This document shows positions 9,233-18,119 of a DNA stretch of 42,440 nucleotides, piece after piece. The notes below the pieces were generated by a model that worked only from the letters and a program-made list of their open reading frames with translations, made no database searches and was not told the DNA's origin. Every line of letters starts with the position of its first letter. Position 1 is the first letter of the stretch. Location of the stretch: positions 1 to 42,440 of the forward strand of contig JAKQHE010000171.1 in assembly GCA_029573155.1 (NCBI GenBank). Direction: 5' to 3'. This stretch comes from a bacterium (GTDB lineage Bacteria; UBP6; UBA1177; JAKLFG01). The position numbers were made by a program, and so were the translations under genes.

Positions 9233-10390
9233 TCACGTCGGAGATCGCGGGTCCGTCTGTATCTGGATGATGCGCAGGCCGAAGATCGGCGCCAGCGCCA
9301 TAAGATGTTCGATCAGTTCCCCCTGTATCGCCTCGTAGTCCTCCCACACGGTGGTCGCCGCGAAGCAGTATATCTGGAGCGGCGCGCCGGTGTGTGACGG
9401 ATCGAGCGTCCGCACCATGAGCGTGAGGTCCTGTCGCAGTCCCGCACGGGAGCGCAGATAGTTCAGGAACATGCGGCGCAGGAGCGTCAGATTGGTCACC
9501 GGGCCGGGGGCGGGCTCGTCGGGCAGGAACGGCCGGACCAGTTCATTGGCCCGTATCGCCGCGATCTCCGCCTCGCTCAGGAAGCGCACCGAGTTCATGT
9601 CCAGCGGTATGGAGCGGCTGATGCGGCGCGCACCGCTCTCCTTCATACCGCGCCAGTTGGTGAAGGAGTCTTCAAGGAACTTCTGTGTCGGTATCGAGGT
9701 GATGGTATTGTCCCAGTTGCGGACCCGAAGCGCGTAGAGCGACACATCGGCGACCTCGCCGTCGGCGCCATACTGGGGCACCGATATCCAGTCGCCGACA
9801 CGTATGGAGTGGCTCACACTCATCTGCAGACTCGCGACGAACCCGAGTATGGCGTCCTTGAACACCAGCATCAGGACGGCGGTCATCGCGCCGAGCCCCG
9901 ACAGGATGAGCACCGGCGACTTCCCCATCAGCACCGCCGCCATGAGTATCAGCGCGACGATGTAGATCGCGATGGAAAGTATCTGGAACAGCCCCTTTAT
10001 CGGCCGCTCCTGCGCCCCGTCGGTCCTGTTGTAGAGCGCCTGCAGGACCGCGACGAGCCGCGAGAAAAATAGCGCCATGACCAGCACGATGGCGGCCGAG
10101 GTAAGGCGGCGAACCGCCGCTTCGAGCCCGCCGAAGGCGTAGGCGGCGTTATGGACGACCAGTATCGGTATGAGATGGATGAGCGCGTGGAACACCTTTT
10201 TTTCGAACAGCAGGTCGTCCCAATCGATAGAACTGCGGCGCACCATGTAACCGATCGCCTTGAGAATGTAGTGGCGACCGATGAAGAAAAGCAGGTAGGC
10301 GACGATGATAACCGCCAGCATACGCGCCGGGAAGGCCAGGAAGGAATACCGGGCGAAGAAGAACTGGACGAGCGAAAGGTACCCGTCCAT
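9233..10390 (-). CDS. ybdG: MscS-family mechanosensitive channel, YbdG type
   Basis: 385 aa. About five hydrophobic helices (near residues 22-38, 68-88, 96-116, 135-153, 158-178) precede the MscS core: SGLGAMTAVLMLVFKDAI (pore helix, 164-181), then the beta domain with RVGDWISVPQYGADGEV and RNWDNTITSIPT. These match E. coli YbdG closely (GLGAMAAVLMLVFKDPILG, KYGADGAV, VRNWDNTITTIPT), and the length is near the 415 aa of that protein. Known: YbdG-type channels gate under osmotic downshock in the inner membrane. The start ATG lies 3 nt after the stop of the upstream lipoprotein gene (stop TAG, then GGG, then ATG), so translation is probably coupled. Its stop codon directly abuts the stop of the GH13 gene on the other strand. 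Confidence 0.9.
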   Translation of the reverse strand: MDGYLSLVQFFFARYSFLAFPARMLAVIIVAYLLFFIGRHYILKAIGYMVRRSSIDWDDLLFEKKVFHALIHLIPILVVHNAAYAFGGLEAAVRRLTSAAIVLVMALFFSRLVAVLQALYNRTDGAQERPIKGLFQILSIAIYIVALILMAAVLMGKSPVLILSGLGAMTAVLMLVFKDAILGFVASLQMSVSHSIRVGDWISVPQYGADGEVADVSLYALRVRNWDNTITSIPTQKFLEDSFTNWRGMKESGARRISRSIPLDMNSVRFLSEAEIAAIRANELVRPFLPDEPAPGPVTNLTLLRRMFLNYLRSRAGLRQDLTLMVRTLDPSHTGAPLQIYCFAATTVWEDYEAIQGELIEHLMALAPIFGLRIIQIQTDPRSPT

Positions 10391-10393
10391 CCC

Positions 10394-12775
10394 CTACTCC
10401 TCGACCAATATGCAGGGGGCATCTATCTTCAGCGAGACATCGAAGCCGTCGTCAACGGTGATCTGCGGGGTCGGCGTGTTGTAGGTCTGCGGTGCGAGGA
10501 AGAACCGCGTCGCCTGCGTACCGATCGGCGGGAAGAAGGCCTTGGCGCGGCTCCCGGTCCCCGAAAGTTCGATGAAGCCGCGCGACGAGGCGGCCCCGGT
10601 GACCGCGGCACCGTTCGCCGTGAGGTTGCCGGTAAAGGCGACCGCCTTAAGATCGCCCTGCACGACCGTGTCGGCCGACACATCGACCAGTTGCGCTATC
10701 GGGAAACGGAATATCGAATCGTCGCTCCCCTCCTTCACATGCAGGTTGAGGTAGAGGTCCCAACTGGGGCTTCTCAGCACGAGAAAGAAGGGATGCGGCT
10801 CGGCCTGCGTCGCGGTGATGACGGACGAGCCGAGCGTGTTCTTGTCGTTCGCCGCCGAGAAGTCGTAACGGTCTATCGCCGGGTAGGCGGTCAGGAGTTC
10901 CGCGAGCGACAGGCCGTTCACGGTGAGGTCGAGTCCCATCTTCGCCGTCCCTATGTCTACTATCTTGGCTGTGATGTCGGTGTCGCCGACGGTGAGATCG
11001 GTGTTGACCACCCCTTTCTGTTCGTAGCCGAGGAGCGACGCACCTTTATAGACGACATGATACGAGGCGGCGGGTGCAAAGAACGAATAGGCGCCCCCCG
11101 TCAGGTCCTTGAGGCGCGCCACCGGCGTTTCGGTCTGGGTATCGACATCGCGCAGGAAAAGCAGGTCGTCGTCGGTCTCCGGAAGCGCCGCGCCGTTGTA
11201 GGTGACGGTGCCCGACACCTGCGTCGGGACGACCACCAGATCAAGCGTCATGTCGGTGGTAAAGCCACCGGAGCCGTCGGTGAACTGGAAATTCTCGGTC
11301 CCGTTGTTATTCAGCCGGACGCTGAACGGCAGGTAATTGGTCATGCCGGCGACATCGTTGAAATAGCCGTCGAATATGAGCGAGAAGGAGAGCGGCGCGT
11401 AGTCGTAGGTCGTGCAGTCGATATCGGCGCAGACCCTCTGGCGCCGGAGAACGAGCGCCTCGTAGGCGTAATCGTCGCCCGATATGCCGAGGTCCTTGAT
11501 CGTCGTGGTGCCGGCGGCGATGCTCATCACTTTTAACTTGCCGCGCGTGCAAAGCGGTTCGTCCACGGTGCAGGAGGTCAGCGCCGGGAAGGGGCCGCCC
11601 GCCGTCCGAAGCGAGATGGTGCCGTGGATACGCCCCATGTCGAGCGCGACCGAACCGCTGTCGGCGGCGAGATCCTTCCATTCGGCTATCTTCTGGAAAC
11701 TGTAGGGATAGTCGGCAATGTCGCTTAGATAGGTGACCACATAGGTGATCCCCTCGTTGGCGATGACCTCGGCGCTGTAGTTCTGGTCGGCGCCCAGATC
11801 GGATATCAGGGCGAGCGATATCGACTCAAAGGGGGGATTGCGCACGATGGCGAGTACGCCGCTGTCCACCGTCGCGCCATCCATCACGACCGGGCCGGCC
11901 ACCGTGGTGGTCACGATATCTATCGGTTCGCTCAACGCCTCCGTGAGTTTCAGCGCCGTGTCACCGAGGTAGACGCGGCCGGTGAAGAGCGGGGCGCCGC
12001 CCGCCAGATGGCCGGTAAAACTCACCGTGTAGGTCCCGGCGGGCATGACCCGGGTGAAGGCGCCGAACTCGGCATACGGCACGGTGAAGGAGTAACTGCC
12101 GGAGGTGAAGGTTATCGAGGTCGCCGTGTCCTCCCCCGCCGCAAGCGCGGGAAAGGCCGCCCCGTTCTTGGTGACGCTCCCCTGCAGGACATAGAGCGGA
12201 AGATCGATGTTGAGCGTCGCGGCGGCCGTGACGGTCAGTTTCTTGTCCATGTCGACCATGGTGTTGTCGGGATCGGTCGGCGCGCTCTTGGGTCCGCGGT
12301 AGAACAGTTTATAGGTCCCCGCGGGAAATTCGATGACCGTGCCGGAAAGCGACGGGACGAGAGTCGCTATCTTGAAATCGCTGCCGGTCGCCTCGTTCTT
12401 TCCCCACAGTTCACCCGCAACATGGGCGTCGTCATCGACGCCGCCGACCGTTATGGTGCCGATGGTCACCGCGTGTAGTTTCACATCGAACGCCACCGCG
12501 TCGCCTTCCCGCGCGAGGATGCAGGGGCCGGTGTAGACATCGTCATCCGGCACGAGCGTGTCGGCGAGTTCGTCGACCGCATCGTCCGGCAGGGAGTCGT
12601 CGGTCGCCGTGTCGATATCCTGTTCGTTATCGGGCTCGCTCGTGTCGGGTTCGCACTGGTGGGTCGCATCGTCCCAGTGGTAACCGGCGGGACACGACTC
12701 GCTACCGCCCGAGGAGCAGGAAACGCCGAGCAGCAGCAGCGCCGCGCCCGTGATAACGGCAAAAAGATGACGCAT
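10394..12775 (-). CDS. Large lipoprotein with repeated beta-sandwich-like modules
   Basis: 793 aa. The start is ATG 12775, because GGAGG lies 5 nt upstream and the promoter at 12809-12837 would start RNA near 12802. A signal peptide with lipobox GVSC (Cys20) follows. Next come a short Cys motif (CPAGYHWDDATHQC), an Asp-rich tether (about 44-85), then repeated modules opening with G-x-V/L-T-x-NGA-x-x-P-type strands (GSVTKNGAAFPAL, GTVTYNGAALPET, GNLTANGAAVTGA) and PAGTYKLFYRG / PAGTYTVSFTG hairpins. These recall carboxypeptidase-regulatory or PEGA-like surface modules. No enzyme motif is seen. It is followed after 3 nt by the YbdG-type channel gene, so the two are likely cotranscribed; a functional link is unproven. 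Confidence 0.85.
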   Translation of the reverse strand: MRHLFAVITGAALLLLGVSCSSGGSESCPAGYHWDDATHQCEPDTSEPDNEQDIDTATDDSLPDDAVDELADTLVPDDDVYTGPCILAREGDAVAFDVKLHAVTIGTITVGGVDDDAHVAGELWGKNEATGSDFKIATLVPSLSGTVIEFPAGTYKLFYRGPKSAPTDPDNTMVDMDKKLTVTAAATLNIDLPLYVLQGSVTKNGAAFPALAAGEDTATSITFTSGSYSFTVPYAEFGAFTRVMPAGTYTVSFTGHLAGGAPLFTGRVYLGDTALKLTEALSEPIDIVTTTVAGPVVMDGATVDSGVLAIVRNPPFESISLALISDLGADQNYSAEVIANEGITYVVTYLSDIADYPYSFQKIAEWKDLAADSGSVALDMGRIHGTISLRTAGGPFPALTSCTVDEPLCTRGKLKVMSIAAGTTTIKDLGISGDDYAYEALVLRRQRVCADIDCTTYDYAPLSFSLIFDGYFNDVAGMTNYLPFSVRLNNNGTENFQFTDGSGGFTTDMTLDLVVVPTQVSGTVTYNGAALPETDDDLLFLRDVDTQTETPVARLKDLTGGAYSFFAPAASYHVVYKGASLLGYEQKGVVNTDLTVGDTDITAKIVDIGTAKMGLDLTVNGLSLAELLTAYPAIDRYDFSAANDKNTLGSSVITATQAEPHPFFLVLRSPSWDLYLNLHVKEGSDDSIFRFPIAQLVDVSADTVVQGDLKAVAFTGNLTANGAAVTGAASSRGFIELSGTGSRAKAFFPPIGTQATRFFLAPQTYNTPTPQITVDDGFDVSLKIDAPCILVEE

Positions 12776-12808
12776 GCGGACCTCCATCGTTCCGTTCAAG
12801 GATGGGCC

Positions 12809-12837
12809 ATTCTAGAACCTTCGGGGACGGAAGTCAA
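12809..12837 (-). promoter_or_regulatory. sigma70-type promoter for lipoprotein-ybdG
   Basis: On the minus strand, TTGACT (12837-12832), a 17-nt spacer and TAGAAT (12814-12809). The predicted RNA start is near 12802, 27 nt before the ATG at 12775. The sequence also lies downstream of the acyl-CoA dehydrogenase stop on the same strand. Confidence 0.75.
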
Positions 12838-12854
12838 TGAGGGAACGGGAGAAC

Positions 12855-14585
12855 CTATTCGTGTTTTTTCAACAGGTCGTTCTTGAGGTCGGATATCTTC
12901 TCGCCGTAGGTGCGGTGAGCAAGATCGCACTGATGGATGAGATGGTCGATGCGCGCCTCCGACTCGTTACGGAAGAACTTGAAGAGGTCGCGTTTTTCCG
13001 GATGCCGCTCGGCGACCGGCAGGAACAGGTACTGACGGTAAATGATCGATGCCAACTCGACGAGATAGCCGGCGACATAATCGAGAAAGTCCTTATTCTC
13101 GACCTTCTTCATCCGCTCGGTCACCTCGGCGAAGCGTGCGATGTGACGAATGAGTTCCTTTTTCGCGTCGGACAGTTCGTCGGCCTTGATCTCTTTCGCC
13201 GCCTCCATCCACTTGAAGAAAAGCCCGGAGGTGATCGTCCCTATCGCCGCCACGACCTGCAACTGCGTGGTACCCTCGTAGATGTTGGTGATGCGGGCAT
13301 CGCGGTAAAGCCGTTCGACCGGGAAGTCCTTCATGTAACCGGTGCCGCCATGTATCTGTATCGCATCGTAGGAGGCCTTGTTGGCCAGTTCGGTGATGGT
13401 GAACTTGGAAAGCGGCGTAAGGAAGTCGGCGAGCGCCTTGGCCTCTTTGAATGGCGCCTTGACATCCTCTCCCTTGTGCTCCTTCCGCTCATACATATCG
13501 TAGTAGTCGACCGCTAGACTGGTACGGTAGAGTAGCAACCGCGAGGTCTCTATCTCGGCCTGCATCTTTTTGAGCATCTGGAAGACCGCAGGGAAGTGGA
13601 TGATCTTCTTGCCGAATTGTTCCCGTTCGTTGGCGTATCTGACCGCTTCGTCGAAGGATGCCTGCGCGATGCCGAGCGCCTGCGCCGACACGGTGAGTCG
13701 CGCCCCGTTCATAAGACTCATGACATACTTGATGAGCCCCATCTTGCGCTGGCCGACGAGTTCAGCCTTCGCCATGTTGAACTGCAATTCGCAGGTGGGC
13801 GATCCGTGGATGCCGAGTTTATGCTCGATACGCCGCACGATCATGTTGTTGTCGCGGTAACGCTCGTAGAGGAACATCGACAGTCCACGACCGCCCTTCG
13901 ACCCCTCTTCGGATCGGGCAAGCACCAGCGACACATCGCCCGAACCGTTGGTGATGAAGCGTTTGACACCGTCGAGATACCACTGACCGTCCTTCTCTAT
14001 CGCCTTGAGCGTGACCGCCTGCAGGTCGCTCCCCGCCTCCGGCTCGGTCAGCGCCATCGAACCGGACACTTCGCCCGAACAGAATCTGGGCAGGACACGG
14101 TCCTTCTGCTCCTCGCTGCCGAATCTATAGACGGTGACGGCGATGTCCTGCAGACCGAAGAGATTCATCAGGCTCGCGTCGCCCTGCGACACCATCTCGA
14201 CGATAGCGACATTGACGGTGACCGGCATGTTGAGCCCGCCGTATTTTCGCGGCAGGGTGCCCCCCATGTAGCCGGCGGCGCCGAGCACCTTCATGTTCTC
14301 CTTGGTCTCGGGGGCCCATTCGACCACGCCGTCCTTGAACGAGGCGCCTTTCTCGTCGACCGCCTCGGCGCGCGGCCAGATGAAGTTGGCGCAGATGTCA
14401 CCGACATTGCGAAGCGCCATGTCGTACCACCGTTGCGCCTCCTCGTAGGAACGCAGTGCGGTGGGGCCGCTGTCCGTATAGCCGTTCTCAAGGTCCCTGA
14501 CGATATCGGTGAGATCTATCTGCGAAAGATAGAACTTCCGGTCCGCGGTATAGAAGTTGTTCTTGTTCGTGCTTGCTCCAGACAT
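12855..14585 (-). CDS. Acyl-CoA dehydrogenase
   Basis: 576 aa flavoprotein that oxidises an acyl-CoA to the enoyl-CoA and passes electrons to Etf. Seen: the family signatures ALTEPEAGSD (179-188, FAD/substrate region), QIHGGTGYMKDFPVERLYRD (410-429) and IYEGTTQLQ, with Glu437 at the usual catalytic-base position. It is longer than the common 380-aa dehydrogenases. The extra about 130 C-terminal residues resemble the C-terminal extension of the larger FadE-like class. The ATG overlaps the etfA stop by 1 nt (TAATG). The operon order etfB-etfA-acd implies that this enzyme is the direct Etf partner. Chain-length specificity cannot be read from the sequence. Confidence 0.95.
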   Translation of the reverse strand: MSGASTNKNNFYTADRKFYLSQIDLTDIVRDLENGYTDSGPTALRSYEEAQRWYDMALRNVGDICANFIWPRAEAVDEKGASFKDGVVEWAPETKENMKVLGAAGYMGGTLPRKYGGLNMPVTVNVAIVEMVSQGDASLMNLFGLQDIAVTVYRFGSEEQKDRVLPRFCSGEVSGSMALTEPEAGSDLQAVTLKAIEKDGQWYLDGVKRFITNGSGDVSLVLARSEEGSKGGRGLSMFLYERYRDNNMIVRRIEHKLGIHGSPTCELQFNMAKAELVGQRKMGLIKYVMSLMNGARLTVSAQALGIAQASFDEAVRYANEREQFGKKIIHFPAVFQMLKKMQAEIETSRLLLYRTSLAVDYYDMYERKEHKGEDVKAPFKEAKALADFLTPLSKFTITELANKASYDAIQIHGGTGYMKDFPVERLYRDARITNIYEGTTQLQVVAAIGTITSGLFFKWMEAAKEIKADELSDAKKELIRHIARFAEVTERMKKVENKDFLDYVAGYLVELASIIYRQYLFLPVAERHPEKRDLFKFFRNESEARIDHLIHQCDLAHRTYGEKISDLKNDLLKKHE

Positions 14586-15580
14586 TAGCCTTCCTCCCTC
14601 AGGTATCTGATCATGAGCGGGATTATCTCCCGCAGGTCACCGACGACCCCCATGTGGGCGATGCCGAATATCGGCGCGTCGGGATCCTTGTTGATGGCCA
14701 GTATCTTCTTCGATTCCTCCATGCCGGCGCGGTGCTGTATCGAACCGCTGATGCCGCAGGCGATGTAGAGTTTCGGGCGGACCACCGACCCGGTCTGGCC
14801 GACCTGATGGTCCTTCTCGATGAAGCCGAAATCGACCGCCGCACGGCTTGCGCCGACCTCGGCGCCCAACGCCTCGGCGAGTTGGAAGATGAGTTTGAAA
14901 CTCTCCTTGTTGCCCACTCCGGCACCGCCCGAAACGATGACATTCGCGGCGCCGAGATCGACCTTCGACCGCTTCGGGATGATGTTCAGGAACTCATGGC
15001 GCACCCATTCGTCGCGGAAGTCGGGCGTGAACTCCTCGAACTTCACCGGGTTCATCGTCTTGTGCTCCGGCAACGGCATGACCCCCTCGCGGACCGTCGC
15101 CATCATCGGGCGATGGTCGGGGGTCACGATGGTGGCCAGTATGTTGCCGCCGAACGCCGGGCGGATCTGGTAGAGTATCTTGCCCTTGTCACGGTAGTCG
15201 TCTATCACCAGTTGGGTGCAGTCGGCGGTGAGTCCGGTATGTATCTGCGCGGCCACGAGCGGCGCGATGTCGCGGCCGGTGTGGGTGGCGCCGAAGAGGA
15301 CGATGTCGGGTTTCTCGCGCTTCACGAACTGCGCGACGACCTGTTTTATCGCTATCGAATGGAGATGCTTCAGTTTCGCGTTGTTGTAGAAGACCACGCG
15401 GTGCATGCCGTACTTGAACAACTCGTCGGTGTCCTCGGGAAGCCGATCGCCAACGAAGATGCCGACCACCTCGCCGTGGAACGGTTTCATGAGCGCCGCC
15501 GCCTTGCCGGTGAGTTCCAGCGTCACATTGCGGAGCCGTTCGGTGCCGGCCCGCTTTTCTATGAATACCGCCGTTTTCAT
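14585..15580 (-). CDS. etfA: Electron transfer flavoprotein, alpha subunit
   Basis: 331 aa. The N-terminal alpha/beta domain (about 1-185) contains PDIVLFGATHTGRDIAP. The C-terminal FAD domain carries the EtfA signature: SGGAGVG, GQTGSVVRPKLYIACGIS, SIQHRAGM, then IFGIAHMGVVGDLREI. The gene overlaps etfB by 4 nt and the dehydrogenase by 1 nt, so the three proteins should be made in near-fixed ratio. The subunit receives electrons from the dehydrogenase through FAD in a heterodimer with EtfB. Whether the pair is electron-bifurcating cannot be settled by eye. Confidence 0.96.
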   Translation of the reverse strand: MKTAVFIEKRAGTERLRNVTLELTGKAAALMKPFHGEVVGIFVGDRLPEDTDELFKYGMHRVVFYNNAKLKHLHSIAIKQVVAQFVKREKPDIVLFGATHTGRDIAPLVAAQIHTGLTADCTQLVIDDYRDKGKILYQIRPAFGGNILATIVTPDHRPMMATVREGVMPLPEHKTMNPVKFEEFTPDFRDEWVRHEFLNIIPKRSKVDLGAANVIVSGGAGVGNKESFKLIFQLAEALGAEVGASRAAVDFGFIEKDHQVGQTGSVVRPKLYIACGISGSIQHRAGMEESKKILAINKDPDAPIFGIAHMGVVGDLREIIPLMIRYLREEG

Positions 15581-16440
15581 GACTGCACCTCGACATACTG
15601 CTTCATCAGATCGCGGACGAGCGCCTTGACGCCGTCCAATCGCGGGTCGTACATCTTGAGATCTCCCCCCTGCACCGCGATATCGCGTATCGCGTTCACC
15701 TTGGTCGGACTTCCCTTGAGGCCGATATGCGCCTCATTGATGCCGGGGATGTCGGCAAAGGTGAGCGTCGGGATGATCCAGCCGTTCCGTTCGTATTCGG
15801 CCTGTTCTTCAGCCGGGATGTTCTCTTTGATGTCGGCCTTGAAGTAGCGGAGCATCTGGCGCGCCGAAGGGTAGCGCGGGGTATTGGCGGCCGAAGTGAC
15901 GGTGAGGAGGAGCGGGGATCGCGCCCTGATGACCTCGGTCTGGAATTCGCCGTCCCGTTCGACGGTGACGGTCGTGTCGGTCACCTCGTTCAGCGCGGTC
16001 ACATAGGTCACCTGATCGAAGCCGAGTTTCTCGGCCACCTGCGGCCCCACCTGCGCCGTGTCGCCGTCTATCGCCTGCCGGCCAGCGACGACCAGATCGA
16101 CGCCCCCGATCTTCTTTATCGCCTCGGCGAGGATATAACTCGTCGCCCAGGTATCGGACCCGGCGAATTTCTTGTCGGTCAGCAGATACCCGGCGTCGGC
16201 ACCCATGTAGAGCGCCTGCTTGATGATCTCGACCGCCTTGAGGGGCCCCATCGTGAGGAGCACGACCTCGCGACCGGTCCTATCCTTGATCTGGAGCGCC
16301 GTTTCGAGCGCGTTCAGGTCCTCGGGATTGAAGACGGTGGGCAGGGCGGCCCGGTTGACGGTGCCGTCCTCCTTCATCGCGTTGCCCCGGATATTCGAGG
16401 TGTCCGGGACCTGCTTCGCCAAGACTACGATTTTACTCAT
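15577..16440 (-). CDS. etfB: Electron transfer flavoprotein, beta subunit
   Basis: 287 aa from ATG 16440, chosen because GGAGG lies 4 nt upstream and the product starts MSKIVVLAKQVPDT, as EtfB proteins do. An upstream in-frame start at 16473 would put the inverted repeat 16455-16472 inside the gene. Signatures: LLTDKKFAGSDTWATSYILA and AGRQAIDGDTAQVGP (nucleotide-binding region). The KKFAGSDT-x-ATSY form resembles the EtfB of anaerobes more than the mitochondrial type (my reading). First gene of etfB-etfA-acd. Confidence 0.95.
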   Translation of the reverse strand: MSKIVVLAKQVPDTSNIRGNAMKEDGTVNRAALPTVFNPEDLNALETALQIKDRTGREVVLLTMGPLKAVEIIKQALYMGADAGYLLTDKKFAGSDTWATSYILAEAIKKIGGVDLVVAGRQAIDGDTAQVGPQVAEKLGFDQVTYVTALNEVTDTTVTVERDGEFQTEVIRARSPLLLTVTSAANTPRYPSARQMLRYFKADIKENIPAEEQAEYERNGWIIPTLTFADIPGINEAHIGLKGSPTKVNAIRDIAVQGGDLKMYDPRLDGVKALVRDLMKQYVEVQS

Positions 16441-16454
16441 AATTCCTCCATGAC

Positions 16455-16472
16455 TGTCATAAAAAAATGACA
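16455..16472. promoter_or_regulatory. Palindromic operator candidate upstream of etfB
   Basis: TGTCAT, six A residues, ATGACA: a perfect 6-bp inverted repeat with 6-nt spacing, lying between the predicted etfB promoter and the ribosome site. Its shape suits a dimeric repressor acting as a roadblock on etfB-etfA-acd. No regulator gene is adjacent, so the binding protein is unknown. Confidence 0.4.
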
Positions 16473-16483
16473 CTTCGGTCTAG

Positions 16484-16512
16484 TTCCTAACAAATACCAC
16501 CGCCGATGTCAA
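16484..16512 (-). promoter_or_regulatory. Promoter candidate for etfB-etfA-acd
   Basis: On the minus strand, a perfect -35 TTGACA (16512-16507), a 17-nt spacer and a poor -10 TAGGAA (16489-16484, 3 of 6). The strong -35 and weak -10 make this only a candidate. The predicted RNA would begin just ahead of the inverted repeat at 16455-16472. Confidence 0.4.
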
Positions 16513-16583
16513 CCATTTTTTCTGTGACCCCCGGCAGGCGGCGCCTGTCATAAGGGCGAGAGGATGTTACGGAGGGACCGCCC

Positions 16584-16685
16584 GTGAAGGACATCGTTCG
16601 TGTAGTGCCCGCGATGGTACTCTTCATGATCTTCATCGCCGTTTATCTGGTGGCCGAACACTTCCTCGGCGCACCACTCCCCTAG
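16584..16685 (+). CDS. Candidate 33-aa single-span membrane peptide
   Basis: A GTG-started 33-codon frame, with GGAGGG at 16571-16576 and a 7-nt spacer, ends in TAG at 16685. The product has a charged start (MKDIVR), a continuous hydrophobic stretch (residues about 7-24) and a short tail ending LGAPLP. It lies in the 355-nt space between etfB (-) and the sigma factor gene (+), which otherwise holds only regulatory sequence. Support is the ribosome site and the well-formed membrane span. No family is recognised and no clear promoter was found. It could be a small membrane protein or a leader peptide. Confidence 0.45.
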   Translation: MKDIVRVVPAMVLFMIFIAVYLVAEHFLGAPLP

Positions 16686-16723
16686 CCCCCGCTCCACCGT
16701 GACGGGATATTTTTCACCGAAAG

Positions 16724-16751
16724 TTGCAGTGTCCTTTCTTTTTCGTAACAT
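16724..16751 (+). promoter_or_regulatory. Promoter candidate for the ECF sigma operon
   Basis: TTGCAG (16724-16729), a 16-nt spacer and TAACAT (16746-16751), each 4 of 6 to the sigma70 consensus. RNA would start near 16758, which rules out the in-frame TTG at 16724 as a start codon. Confidence 0.45.
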
Positions 16752-16795
16752 CGGAACAGCGGCAACTGTCAAAACCGATAGAGGATATGCATGCG

Positions 16796-17380
16796 ATGAC
16801 GGGGCGCGAGACCCGGAACAGCGAAGAGAAGGGACTGGCCGCACGGGCGGCCGGCGGCGATATTCGGGCTTTCGAGGAACTTATCATGGCTGAACGGCCG
16901 CGCCTTTATTCGTTCGCACTCGCCATGAGCGGCGGCAACCACGCCGATGCCGCCGATGTCCTGCAGGAGGCCTTCATCAAGGCCTTCGTGAACATCCGCC
17001 GGTTCCGCGGCGACAGTTCGTTCGGCACCTGGCTGTGGCGCATCGTCCACAACGAATTCCTGAATTACCGCGTCGCGCTCCGATCGCGACCGATCCGGCA
17101 GGAAGGCGACGACGAGACGGTCTCCCGCCTGCCGAGCGACCATCCCGGCCCGGCCGAATCGCTCATAGCCGCCGAACGGCGCGCCAAGGTGCTCGAACTG
17201 GTCGCGCTCCTGCCTCCCAAATACCGCGAGGCGATCGTCATGATAGACATCCGGGAACAGCCGTACGATGAGACGGCGGAACTGCTCGGCATATCGATGA
17301 GCGCCCTCAAGACCCGGCTGATGCGGGCCCGCGAGAAGTTCTCGGAACTGGTGCGAAAAAGAAAAGAACACTTTATATGA
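16796..17380 (+). CDS. ECF-family RNA polymerase sigma factor
   Basis: 194 aa from ATG 16796; the in-frame ATG at 16787 is possible but lies only 2 nt from GAGG at 16781-16784. Region 2 spans about residues 22-90 (AFEELIMAERPRLYSFAL, DVLQEAFIKAFVNIRRFRG, FGTWLWRIVHNEFLN). Region 4 covers about 135-190 (LPPKYREAIVMIDI, YDETAELLGISMSALKTRLMRAREKF). No region 3 is present, as is typical of the RpoE/ECF class. The next gene, 12 nt downstream, is a membrane anti-sigma factor, which points to control by an envelope or redox signal. Its target promoters are not identifiable here. Confidence 0.93.
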   Translation: MTGRETRNSEEKGLAARAAGGDIRAFEELIMAERPRLYSFALAMSGGNHADAADVLQEAFIKAFVNIRRFRGDSSFGTWLWRIVHNEFLNYRVALRSRPIRQEGDDETVSRLPSDHPGPAESLIAAERRAKVLELVALLPPKYREAIVMIDIREQPYDETAELLGISMSALKTRLMRAREKFSELVRKRKEHFI

Positions 17381-17392
17381 TGCGAGGTCGCC

Positions 17393-18115
17393 ATGAAGCC
17401 ATGTGAAAGGACCATTCAACTCGTCGCCGCGTCCATGGGGCGCGATCTGGAGCGTGACGAGGCGCTCTTTCTCAAGGAGCACGCCGCTGTCTGTCCCGAA
17501 TGCCGCGCACATCTCGCGGCATCGGACACCGCGATCGGCATCCTGAAGGGCGGACTGGTCCCGCAGGAGATCGACACACCGCCGCTTTTCAATGAACGGC
17601 TCCGCGAACGGCTCCGCGAGCGGGCGGGGCACCCCTCGTGGTACCGCTACCTGCCGCAGATACGGTTCCGCCGTCTCGAACTGGGCTTTCTCGCGGCGCT
17701 TCTCCTGCTCGCGGTCGGCGCGGTGACCTTTTTCTATTTCCACGAGGACGCGCCGCAGCCGCAACTGGTGACCCAGAAAGAGGTCTCGACCGACACGCCG
17801 CTTTCAATAGACCTTGAATACCTTGCCGTCCACCCCATCGCGGAGGTCACGGTGACCATTGAACTCGACGAGGGGGTGGTCTTTCACAGCGACTACCGCG
17901 AGATAGCCGACGCCCGTTCCCATACATGGAAAGGTCGTTTCAACGAGGGAATCAATTCCATACCCTTTATGGTGACGGTCGAGAAGCCGGGGATCCGCGA
18001 GATACGGACCCGCGCCGATATCGGGGACTGGCGTCACGAGCACCGCATCACCCTCACCTCGAACGGGAAGATGCTCACCATGGCCATGTACCGGCTTCCC
18101 AAGCGGAGGATCTGA
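17393..18115 (+). CDS. Membrane anti-sigma factor with zinc-binding motif
   Basis: 240 aa. The N-terminal cytoplasmic part holds H-x3-C-x2-C (His30, Cys34, Cys37), the zinc anti-sigma (zf-HC2/ZAS) signature. One hydrophobic span at about 97-116 follows, then a beta-rich extracytoplasmic domain of about 120 residues (VTVTIELDEGVVF, GINSIPFMVTVEKPG). Known: such proteins hold the cognate ECF factor inactive at the membrane. It follows the sigma gene by 12 nt and precedes the exported-protein gene by 4 nt. The outer domain is probably the sensor; its signal is unknown. Confidence 0.88.
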   Translation: MKPCERTIQLVAASMGRDLERDEALFLKEHAAVCPECRAHLAASDTAIGILKGGLVPQEIDTPPLFNERLRERLRERAGHPSWYRYLPQIRFRRLELGFLAALLLLAVGAVTFFYFHEDAPQPQLVTQKEVSTDTPLSIDLEYLAVHPIAEVTVTIELDEGVVFHSDYREIADARSHTWKGRFNEGINSIPFMVTVEKPGIREIRTRADIGDWRHEHRITLTSNGKMLTMAMYRLPKRRI

Positions 18116-18119
18116 CCCG

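Noticed and set aside
16752-16770. GGAAC...GTC as an ECF-type autoregulated promoter before the sigma gene
   Set aside because: The spacing is 10 nt, not about 16; a similar GGAAC-GTC pair on the other strand also has the wrong spacing (11 nt).
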